A stretch of DNA of 64,000 nt, taken from contig JBAIAA010000815.1 in NCBI GenBank assembly GCA_037893245.1, positions 248,001-312,000 on the forward strand. The letters are read 5' to 3'. The position numbers and the translations under genes are program-made. Below are positions 1 through 12,000 of this stretch, in pieces. Under the pieces are notes generated by a model. It made no database searches. It had not been told where the DNA came from and was given only the letters and a program-made list of their open reading frames with translations. This DNA is from Crossaster papposus. Lineage: Eukaryota > Echinodermata > Asteroidea > Velatida > Solasteridae. The stretch's first letter is position 1. Each line of letters starts with the position of its first letter.

Positions 1-2
1 CT

Positions 3-93
3 CTAGTCAGAGCCATTATCTGCTCCAGGAATATCATGAAGACATGCAACAGCTGGATGACTGAAGTAGGGGTCAAGCTGGGGGTCAAAATTG
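3..93 (+). CDS. ADCY10: ADCY10-like exon (first visible), CHD1 part
   Basis: Reads LVRAIICSRN...VKLGVKIG, aligning with the CHD1 segment just before the VKIGL strand of the family. The donor is G|GTAAGA. The 5' limit is uncertain: a CTCTAG at 1-6 could be an acceptor, or the exon may begin before the window. Confidence 0.8.
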
Positions 94-3000
94 GTAAGAA
101 GAAAATCCTTTAAAGTACAATTTTCTTATGGTTGCAAACTAAGGCCGTGTCCGAATTGCTAGCTTTGGCTGTGACTTCGGTTGTTGCTAAGGGCGGACAA
201 TGACTGCCCATAGCAACAGCATGGCAACGGCCGAAGTCACAGCCTAAAGCCAACAATTTGAACATGGCCTTACATTTAATTATTTCTGTCAAATGATGAA
301 GTAACAGTACCAGTTTTTTGTGTGGATCTGTTAGGATGGGTATTGGACCCCTAAAAGTGGGTTTTCACCGGGCCACTAACGATTTGCGAAAGATGCAAAT
401 GTCAAAAAAATGGCAAAGTCCAACATCGTTTTTTTAGGTTCCAAAAGTTTGCCAAATATGCACGAGGGTTCGGAAGCGTCGTCAATTGTTCGCGGGAGTT
501 GTTTTTAGTTTGGCGGGAATTAAAAAAAGTTTGAAATTTCTTTCTGATATCTTGTCGGGTCGGGTCGGTTGGAAAGTTTAGATCTGTTTCGGCTCGGATT
601 TGGCTTATATTTTTAATGTTTCGGGTCAGTTTGGCCAAAAACCCAATCCGATGCACATCATTGCACACAAGTACCGATAGTACAGGTATGTGAGATTACT
701 GCATTGTACTACATTGTATTACTAGTAGTATTTTTTAGTATTGGGTGACGTTAGGGCTAGAAAAATTATACTTTTTACAGCTGATGTGGCATTCATGTAC
801 ATGTAGTTGTGCACTAAAATCCACCTTTCTTGTGGTCCTCCAAGGTCTGTCAAGAGGCGAGGTGTCCCTGACCTACGTGGGCAACAAGTCGTTTCGTCTC
901 TTCTCCGCCAGCGGGGAGGCAGTGATTGCTGTCAACACCGCCGAGAAATACTGTGAGAAAGGCAGCATCATCCTGGCTCCCTCTGCCTGGGCGGTGTGCC
1001 CCGAACGCAAGGGAATCAACGTGGAGAAACTGGAAGAAGGACATGTCAAGGTGTGGCGGTTCAACCCTAACCCCCTAGACTCTCGCACTAGAAAGCATAC
1101 CAAACCTAACAAACTTCAACAGCTGCACACAGGTTCAGTAATTATTGGTACACTCTCCTGAACCTAACAGTACTTAACCTGTACTAAACGATCAGGTTGG
1201 CTTTAATAATTAAAGCCATCTTGTGCAAAAACCTAAAATAAATAGTGTTAAAACCCAAAACAGTTACGAAAGTCTTATGGTACATCAATATTACAGCTCT
1301 AGTCACAATCCCTGGCACTATCACGTTATACCGCGTTAAACCAACCACGTGATTGTACCCACAGTCTGTATGTCATGCTAGTTGTGTTCATTGTACCGTG
1401 CGGTATGATACTTTACCCAAAGATGACGTTTTTCAAAACAAAATATCTTGCGATGCGCTAAAGTTCATGCACAAAAAGCAGACACTGTGATCAAGGCATA
1501 TATCTGACAATTTTCCTAAGTTAATTTATCTCGGTTTCGGTACAGTTCCACTTGGTTTCCTTTGATTTTTTGTCGGGTCGTGTCAGATTTTGGGAGTTCC
1601 GATCGATTTCCATTCGTTGTTTGCATTCATCATTTCAGCTCTCTTCATTTGTGTAATTGATTTCAGGTTCTCAACATCAGGAAGACTTGGGCAGAGTACG
1701 AATTGACAAAAGGTGAGGGTTTGAGCAAGGTTTCAGACACTGTCTTCCACCAAGTCCTTTTTGCTAAAGACAGTGATTGGTAGGGCTGTGCATCGTAACC
1801 AAGCACTCAAGTTACCCGCCCTTTGATGTCAGAGTAATGGAATCGAGTACCGGTACCTGTATTAAACCAATTTTATAACATAATAATTGCTTGGACAATA
1901 AAAACGAAAGCTTTTTAAAAACAATAGTTCCGCAACGATCTGCAACTTTAGCAACAGCTTGTTTAACAGATGTCATTCATAACAAAACAAAAATGAAAAT
2001 CACATTTTGATTAAATGTTCACCGTCTTAACATTACGTGATAATGCACAGCGCCACTTAATAATCTTATTTTGTGGAGCAGGTCACATTAGTTCTCACAA
2101 TTATAGTTCAGTTTTTGTAAGCATTTTCAAAAACTGATCACTTTCTTCTGTATTTTCTCTTCAGAATCCCCACTTCAAAAACAACAGAAACCCAAGGTAC
2201 GCCATGAGAGATTTTACCTTTTAGGAAATCCTTTTTCAATTGCTTCGAAAATGTATTTTAAATTTACCTAGTCAGTCTTCTTTGTATGTTGCTGGACGAA
2301 TTATGTTTTAAAAAGTTGTAATCCTAAGTGAATGATCCCCACAATGTCACAGCCCACTTTGCATTGCAAAATGTGAGGGGTTCTGGCAAAATGAGACAGA
2401 ACTGGGCAGAGGTTGAAATAACGGTTCTCAGGTTTTTGAAAAGAGGATAAAACTCTCTTTACAATGCTGTTTCTTGTACTTCAATCGGACATTCCATTAA
2501 CAATTTATGGCTGTTTAAAGTTTGCATTTATCAACATGTCGCAAAAGAAAAATCTTGAGAAAAAGGACTTTGAAGTTTAGAGTTTGGTACATGTGATATT
2601 AAACAATATTAATTGTTTTTTCTAAACAAAATATAGTTAGTAGGCATACCAAAGAATGCAAAATATCAATAAATTTTAAATTTTAAATAAAATTTCCCAA
2701 TATTCATTATTTTTCTCCACTTTGCCCTGTGCCCAGTTCCGTCTCATTTGGCCAGAACACGTCACAAATTAGCCATGATCACTGGCTACACGGCATTATG
2801 GGTTTATGACAATTTGGGAGACCGCCAACATAGGGCAAGATAGCTCAGTTGACCAGTACATGTTCACGTAGCTCCCACGTAGTTCACTTTGAAAATGCGT
2901 ATAAATTTACCTGGTCAGTTTTCTTTGTTGGTTTTTGACAAATTCTTTCAAATTGCTATTGAACTTTAGTTGCATGATTCTAATTAACCCAGTATTTATA

Positions 3001-6000
3001 CCCAGTTCAAACTAATAAAATAAAAGTCTACTGTATCAACTTATGTACCAGTTAGTACCAGCAATAAAAATAAAAGTAAATTAGAAAAAATGATTGACTT
3101 GACAGTTCTCTTTCTATGTTACAGGCGCTAGGTGTTTTTCCATCACTGCGAAAGCTGAACTTAAAAAATGGTGAGTGCCCCTTCAGTTTACTTTATAGTG
3201 TCATTTAATCATGCATTTTTAATTAAATGAGATAACTGCTAATTGCGGAAATATTACTGTAGAAATATTGTGGAAATGTTTTGGTTGAACAATTACATCT
3301 TCTTGACTGACTCTGGTTTTTTTTTTTATGTTCAGTTCACAAACACGAGTTGCGTCCCTTCATTGCTGCACCAGTGCTACACAAGGTACATATTTGTCTC
3401 AGAACAGACAGGGTGGCCCATAAAAAACACTACCCAGTCCTTCATTTTAATAATCTCCTTAAATCCTGATGTTGATTTAAGAAGAGCTATTCGCTCTCCT
3501 TTTTTTTATAGTGCGCGTGCATGCAGTACTTCTTTGTTTAGTCTTAGTGCCATATACAATAATGTACCATATACAATAATGTACCACTTTGATATTACCA
3601 CTAAACATATTTACCACTAAACGTCAGGCACTCGCATTCGATCAGGCGCACTGAAAATCACACCTGGTATTTTCGTAAGGAACACCATGTACATTCAGTA
3701 AGTAGATACACGTGCACAGCTAGCTACAGTGTTCTGTACAGAAATTCCCTGTCTCACTTTATGATCAACGTTGATCATAATGTGCAGAATGCAATTACAA
3801 CCAACTGGTTGTGTGCGTCACGCTATACATTTTGTGACCTTTTTACTGGGGTTGTTTACAGGTACATGTATATTGTACACTCACTAGTACCGTACAAGTA
3901 CGTACATGTAAAATGTACTGTAGTACAACAGTGTACGCGCACGTGCATTGCAGAGATAGGATTGTGTCATTCCTGTACATACAGTGTTTTTTTCGATGTT
4001 CATGGCCGGCTAGCTAGCTATAGCTAGTGCATGCAGTGGTGCGCATGGCCGGCGCAGCACACATACTGCGTGAGTATACAGCGTATGTAAACAACAGTAC
4101 CTCAGTACTGTAGTATAGGTTTTTCCTTGACACAAAATCAACGGACGTCGTTCCGGTTTGGGTTACAAACCTAGAGCTACCGGTATATTATATTACTAGA
4201 GAGCTGGCTCGATGTACAAAGTGATGCAAGCTGGGCGCATCCATGTTGGTGCACAAACCTATGGAAACCTCAACATTTTGTACGGCTTTTGTACGGCTAT
4301 TAATTTGCATATCTGCGTTTGTATTCTATACAGTACGTTACCGAAGCCGATACGCCCAAAACCAATACGCAAGATCAGCAAATGAGCGCCGAACATTGCA
4401 AATGCGCTTGCGTATCCGCGCGCTGCAGTTGATTTTGCCATTTGATTTTGCCATTTGATCATTTTCGGCTGCAAATATCTCTTAAAAACATAGTCTTGAC
4501 ATCCCTTCAGTGCTCAAATAAAATTTTACTCTCTGAAGTACAAGGCAAGCCCAACAATTCTGTGCCTAAAATAGCTGGTAATGTTTATAGCATCAAATTT
4601 TTAGAATTTATCCAATCGGCATCACTTTCCCAGAAACGCCCACAAAAATGAACCAATCGTCGTCGTCCTTACATCAACTCCTGTTGCATATTCATAACAG
4701 GTGGATGAGAACCAGCCAATGGAATACCTGTGTGAGATGCGAGACGTCACTGTGATCTTCATCAACCTGTCTCTTGATCATGGACACGACCACGCCCGCT
4801 CACTGCAAGGTGTCTACGACAAGATCTCCACCTCGGTTCTCCAGTTTCAAGGTGAGACACAATATGTCTCTATAGTATCAGGCATGCAACTTTTACTCAG
4901 ATCAGCCGATTTCCTCATTTTTCACTTCACACTTTTATATGCCATTGAAATTTTGGGAAAAAAACACTTTAGAATGATTGGAATTTCCTTGTTTTTGTCG
5001 TTTATTCCAAGTTGCACGCCTGTTTATCTTGTTTATTGGGCCGCCAAATTGTTATAAAATCTTGGAAATACTGGTCAAACGCAAATCATTTTTTTCATAT
5101 AAGTAAATTGCTAACATCTTCTAAAACTATGCATGAGAAATATTTGGCCAAATTTTTGCTTTTTTAATTTAACCAGTTCAGGCCGGATGACGTATATAAA
5201 CGCAAAGTTTTCCCCAAATTCAAAACGGATGACGCATAAACACGCCAAGTTCGAGTTGGGAAATGTCTGTCAGCAGCGAGCAAGGCCGGAAATGCGTGGG
5301 TGTACTTCCCGGCACTATCGGCCTGAACCCGCTTCGGATCGAATTTCGTTAAAAATAATCGCGCCCCTCGGCTCGGTGATGTTAAAATAATCCCGGCGCG
5401 AACTGGTTAAGGGAATGCATAATAATTGAAGGTCGAATGTTTGTATGAAGTTTGAAATGTTTTCCTAAACATAAGTTGATTTGAATGTCAATCAGGTTTT
5501 CTAATTCCTATCGTAGGAGGAAATGTTCACGGTTTATTGGATTGGTATTATATGCAGCTCCTGAACATCACTGTTAATAGCTTCCTACTAGTGACTGTAA
5601 TCTTGATTCCTAGACAGAATTGGAATCACTTCAAACTTGCTGGATTCGCCCAAGCCTACTTTGTCTGAGGGAATTCAAATCTTCAGGTCGTTACTTTCTT
5701 GATTTTGATTCTAACTTTTACTTGTCTTTGTTTCTCATTTAGGAGTCATCAACAAGATTTTTGAATTTGACAAGGTACGTGCTGGAAATGTTTGATGATT
5801 ATCACACTTTTCATGACATATTAGATGTTCGAGCAAAAAAGGCAAACTACGTTGTAACAAACAAGCTTATTTGACGGGTACCTTTACCGCAACACTGCAA
5901 ATTTGTTCATGGTCTTATATTCGGTCTTAACGTTCTGCTGGGTGGGCATACACCGAATTACAGGGACACTTTCTTTGTGGGGACATTTCCGTGTGCACAT

Positions 6001-9000
6001 AACATTTTTGGTCTCCAGTAAAGGGTTCTAGATGTAGAATTGGGTGACGTTGAACATTTTAGGTCAAATGAATTTTCAAAGTTTGAGTTTAGAGAGATTT
6101 TTCTTTAAGCAAACGAACCTTATGGAATGTCCCCATAACGTCATGTACTAAAAGAATGTGTGTTCCGGCACCACATAACGACCGAGGGGCGAGACACAAA
6201 GGAGAACAAAGGAAACAAAAGCCCCTCGATCGACGGTGCAAGCGCAAAGCAATGGGGATTGGGTATAACGTAGGAATAAAGGAAAACACAATATCGAGTC
6301 TCGATCGTTATGTGGTTCACGACTGCGTGTACCTACTTGTGTCATCTTCTTTTTGTCTTTTTGTTTGTCAGGGTACCAGTTTCTTGGTGTTGTTTGGTTT
6401 ACCTGGGTTCAAGCATGAAGACGAAGTGTGCCATGCCTTGCAGTGTTCCAGTCAGATCATGACGACGGTCAACGACATGATAGAAGTCAGGTGAGTACAT
6501 AGACTTATATTATAGAACCTAGAGAGCGCACTCGCTATACTGGGCATGCTACTCGGACGTGCCGCCCTGTAACCTTGTCCGCCATTTTGTAAGTGGGCAA
6601 CACGATAGTTAAATACTCTGATATACCATGCACTTTAACGCCTGGCAGCTATAATTCAGTAAACTTTATTGGCCATTTAATTTCAGTTTCGAGTGACATT
6701 GCTTGTGGTACTTGGGCAGACAGTTATATCAGTAAGCCTTCTTCCTATTTGTGCAGCCAAAGCATGTACCGGTACAAGTCTTGGGCATCTCACCACCGGC
6801 ATTAATTTGCCGCGCGCGGCAAAGCGATGAAAGAGATGCGTACACTATGTCAACTACGTACTTTTTGCCCACTTACAAAATGGCGTCCATGCATCCTTGT
6901 CAGGATAGGGTCACGTGATTAATGCGGTCTCTATTTTCTATAATATAACTCTATGGGTTAGTAGGACCAGATTGATCATTGGATGCATTCGTTTAGCTCA
7001 CCCGCGTCGACTCAGGTTAGCCCCCCGAGTTGACACGGATTAGCCCCCGAGTCCTCACGGGTTAGCCCCCGAGTCGACACGGGTTAGCCCCCGAGTCGAC
7101 ACGGATTAGCCCCGAGTAAACACGGGTTGGCCCAGAGTCGACACAGGTTAGCTCCAAGTTGCGAGACGACACGGGTTAGCCCCCAAGTCGACATGAGCTA
7201 TCCTCGAGTCGACACGGGTTAGCCCCCGAGTCGACACGGGTTAGCCCCCGAGTCGACACGGGTTAGCCCCCGAGTCGACACGGGTTAGCCCCCGGGGCGA
7301 CACGGGTTAGCCCCTGGGGCGACACGGGTTAGCCCCCGGGGCGACACGGGTTAGCCCCGGGGCGACACGGGTTAGCCCCCGGGGCGACACGGGTTAGCCC
7401 CCGGGGCGACACGGGTTAGCCCCCGGGGCGACACGGGTTAGCCCCTGGGGCGACACGGGTTAGCCCCCGGGGCGACACGGGTTAGCCCCCGGGGCGACAC
7501 GGGTTAGCCCCCGGGGCGACACGGGTTAGCCCCCGGGGCGACACGGGTTAGCCCCCGGGGCGACACGGGTTAGCCCCCGGGGCGACACGGGTTAGCCCCC
7601 GGGGCGACACGGGTTAGCCCCCGGGGCGACACGGGTTAGCCCCCGGGGCGACACGGGTTAGCCCCCGGGGCGACACGGGTTAGCCCCCGGGGCGACACGG
7701 GTTAGCCCCCGGGGCGACACGGGTTAGCCCCCGGGGCGACACGGGTTAGCCCCCGAGTCGACACGGTCTAGCCCCCGAGTCGACACGGTCTAGCCCCCGA
7801 GTCGACACGGTCTAGCCCCCGTGTCAGCACGGGTTAGCCCCCGAGTCGACACGGTTTAGCCCCCGTGTCGGCACGGGTTAGCCCCCGAGTCAGCACGGGT
7901 TAGCCCCCGAGTCAGCACGGGTTAGCCCCCGAGTCAGCACGGGTTAGCCCCCGAGTCAGCACGGGTTAGCCCCCGAGTCAGCACGGGTTAGCCCCCGAGT
8001 CAGCACGGGTTAGCCCCTGAGTCATTCAATTAGCTCTGACGTCTTACTCGGGTGGTCATCAGAACATAATGATGCACACAAAATGGCGGTTTTATTTTCT
8101 TTACTTTATTCATCAAAATAAAAAATTGTTGAATGAAACCTAAAACTGTAGATATTAAAGAAAATCACATTTTGATGAAATGTTTCCTCTCTCAACGTTG
8201 GGTGGGCCATTACATGATAATGCACAGCGCGACTTAATATCCTTTTTTTTGTAGAGCCGGTCACAATTGTACAATTTCACGCACATGTTCTTAAATGAAG
8301 ATCAGATGTCAGGTATATTATGAGCCAACCCTTGGGTATAATAGGTATTACAATTGCAATATTTTCATATTATCAAGCTGCCTTGTATTTTTCTTTCAGA
8401 CAAGTGTCTGTGGGTATAACAACCGGCAAGGTTTTCTGCGGGGTCGTAGGTCATCCAGAGCGACATGAATATACAGGTGAGGCTGGCTGTTCTATCTCAA
8501 ACACTTCAGTTGTTTTGGTTTTGAGACAGGCTTTTCAAGTCTTGAAATAAAATTGTTTTTGTTCCTTCATGATCAGTGGCTGCACAGCAAATGGGGTGGG
8601 CGTGCGTGCTATGGAGCTCTATTATATACCAAATGAAAGCTTAGGTTGTATGCGACCCTGCGTGCCAGCTAATCAGAGTCCGTCATTTGGTGCAGAAATC
8701 TGAACAAATCTACCGATTGGCCATTTTGGCGGCAGTGTTTTTGTAACGTAGCAACAGGTAATGAAAGACGATATCGCGATGGAAAGCGCCTGCTGAATGA
8801 ACGTAAAGGCCGGAAATGCGTGGGTGTGCTTCCCGGTACCATCGGCCTGAACCCGCCTCGGATCAAGTTTCGTTAAAAATAATCCCGCGCTTCAGCTTGG
8901 TGTTGTTTAAAATAATCCAGGCGCGAACTGGTTAAGAACAGTCACCCGATGGTTTTTAACTGCTGGAATGGATTTGTTAAATTTGTCAGCTAGAAAAGGA

Positions 9001-12000
9001 AAGTTTTTAAAACAGAGTTAAGAATTGTTGGTTTTTAGCTTTTCAACTTCACAGGGCAGGTCTGGCTTTGACCAAGAACTAAAAAACACAACAACTTTAC
9101 ACTCTTGTGAGAAAATATACGGGATACAAATGTGATTACGTTGTGTTTTTTGCTTGCAGTGATTGGGCCCAAGGTGAACATGGCAGCGCGTCTGATGATG
9201 AGCTACATAGGCAAGCTGTCCTGTGACGAGGAGACACGTATCCGATCCTTCCTGGATGCAGCCCACTTCCACGATCTGCCTGAGATCAAACTCAAGGGGA
9301 TGGAGAGTCCTGGGCCCATCTCAGAGTACATCGATTCTGCTGTGTGAGTATGAATTTGTATGGTGTGCCCTACCCTCCCTGGAAGTCCTCACAAGTCCTC
9401 GCAAGTCCTCACAAGTCCTCGCAAGTCCTCGCAAGTCCTCGCAAGTCCTCGCAAGTCCTCGCAAGTCCTCGCAAGTCCTCGCAAGTCCTCGCAATTCTCC
9501 GCAAGTACTCGCAAGTCCCCGCAAGTTCCCGCAAGTTCCCAACAAGTCCCAACAAGTCCCAGCAAGTCCCCCGCAAGTCCCCCGCATGTCTCCGCATGTC
9601 TCCGCATGTCTGCGCATGTCTGCGCATGTCTGCGCATGTCTCCGCATGTCCCCGCATGTCTGCGCATGTCCCCGCATGTCCCCGCATGTCCCCGCATGTC
9701 CCCGCATGTCCCCGCATGTCCCCGCATGTCCCCGCATGTCCCCGCATGTCTCCGCATGTCCCCGCATGTCCCCGCATGTCCCCGCATGTCCCCGCATGTC
9801 CCCGCATGTCCCTGCATGTCCCCGCATGTCCCCGCATGTCCCCGCATGTCCCCGCATGTCTCCGCATGTCTCCGCATGTCCCCGCATGTCTGCGCATGTC
9901 TGCGCAAGTCACCGCATGCCGCCTCAAGTCACCGCATGCCGCCTCAAGTCACCGCAAGTTTAATTTTTGACACTGTTCCTCCTCTGTGACTTGTGAAAAG
10001 ACTTGCGATTGACTTTGGATAGACTTGCTGACAACATTGTTACCAGTTTGCATTCAGATCCAACAAAGCAAGTACGCATGATTACATTCTGATAAAATGT
10101 CCAAACTATGGCATTCCATAAACTTACTGTATAAACAATTTTACCTGGTTCTTTTTTTCTGTTTTAGTGGGAAAGGTCACTCTATTCCGGAGGCCAAGCA
10201 TGCACTACTGGGTAAGAGTTTTAAACTCAGCGTGTAGAGAACATTTCTTATTGAACCCTTTGATCTACACTTTATTTTTACAAACTGCAATACTAGATTA
10301 TTCAGTTTTAAACAATTTGTGAGGAGTTCTGGCAAAATGAGACGCAACTGGGCAGAGGTTTAAATGAGAGTTCTCAGGTATTAGAACATTTTTAGAAGTA
10401 TATTAGAAGTATTGTTATCGGCTGACTGATAACATGTCCCGAATGTTGAGTTTAGGCACAATTAAAAATATGACGCTGCAACTTTTGATATGAAATTGGG
10501 ATCTTGGAATATTGTTTTCTTTTATTTTACAGCATTAACAGAGCTAACACTTTAACAGGTTTTGTTGTAAAGCACCCATCTTTATATTTTGAGGACTTTT
10601 TGCTGCTTTAAACGAAAAAACAAAATGACGAATTTCACGATTTAGAAAAAATTCCGTGCCAAAAATACTTTTGGAGTTAAGGGTTAAATTGCTTAGGCCT
10701 ACTGTTCTAGTTTAACCAGTTGACTTTATTTAAATTTCAAAGTGAACAAAGAATTTAGCAAGGCGAGACCTCCGGAATACCGGACCGGCGAGACCTCCGG
10801 AATACCGGACCGGCGAGACCTCCGGAATACCGGACCGGCGAGACCTCCGGAATACCGGACCGGCGCTCTACCAACTGAGCTATCTTGCCCTATGTTGGCG
10901 GTCTCCCAAATTGTCATTATCTTTGTTTGAGGGCGCTAATCAGAAGTCATAAACACCAGAATGCCGTGTGTCCAGGGATCACACCCCATTTTACAATACA
11001 ACCTGGGAAGCGGCATTGTGGATATTACTCAATGAGGATACGACTTTTAATCTTATAATACAATAAAATCATCTATATTTTTGTCTCCCTAATTCAGGTT
11101 ATACGCCCGAGTTCTTAGAAGCCCTGACCACCATAGAAATGGTGTGTAGCTCCTCTAGAGATCACAGACATCCGCTATTCCTGGTGGTTGAGGGGGAACC
11201 TGGCGTGGGGAAGACACGCTATCTACGAGCTGTCATCGATGCGGCTATCAAAAATGACATGAGGTCAGTTTTATCTCTCTCTCTTTCCTTGAGCCGAACT
11301 TAGCAGGGGTGAACTTTACGAAACATTTGAACTGGTATGTGACAGAGCAAATATCTATACTGAAACGCAAAAGAAACTTACCACCTTTTAAACCTTTAAA
11401 AAGCAACAATAGTGTCCTCACTGTCAGACCAAACGGTGTCTGAAGGTCACTTGAACCTTAAATGGTCACTTCATGGCACAGCTGTTGAACAGCTGTTTTG
11501 ACTGTCAGTGTTTAGGCAAGGGGTATGGGATGATTGTAATGAGCTGCACGTGATGTCTTGATGTTGGCTTTTAAAAGGCCAGTGCAAAATGGGCATTTCA
11601 AGCAACATGCCACGATTGTTAAGGGATCAACGGCAGCGTGTCCTGGGCATGCTGCAAGGCGGACTAAGCTACCGTGAGGTGGCACGTCATATTGGCTGTT
11701 CACACAAGACGATATCAGCCCTGGTGGGCAGAGAAACCCTCCACAACTCTGCAGATGACAGACCTCGATCAGGGAGGCCAAGAGTCACCACTGCAAGGCA
11801 GGACAGGCAGACGGTCCTAAGTCACCTGCGAGATCGATTCCGTCCAGCATCCCACACTGCAGCAGAAACTTTGGGACGTGCAAACCCACGAATCTCCAAT
11901 GATACTGCACGAAGACGACTGCATGACTATGGTCTGATTGCCAGAAGACCATACAGAGGCGCCATGTTGACGGCTGTCCATCGCCGCAACCGACAGAGAT

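Noticed and set aside
745-1161. 138-residue frame taken as a whole gene
   Set aside because: Only 845-1,050 is cyclase exon; the flanks are intron.
6995-8025. CRISPR-like array
   Set aside because: Units are head-to-tail with no spacers, in an animal intron; a tandem satellite.
6995-8025. Telomere-like GGGTTAG repeat
   Set aside because: GGGTTAG occurs once per 22-bp unit rather than as a contiguous hexamer repeat.
9223-9989. Several 170-246 residue frames on both strands
   Set aside because: All are readings of the 10-bp minisatellite. The same letters repeat in every frame, and no family resemblance is seen outside the cyclase exon.
10860-10900. tRNA gene near GCTCTACCAACTGAGC
   Set aside because: The tRNA-like unit lacks a proper anticodon stem-loop and acceptor stem and belongs to a repeated SINE.
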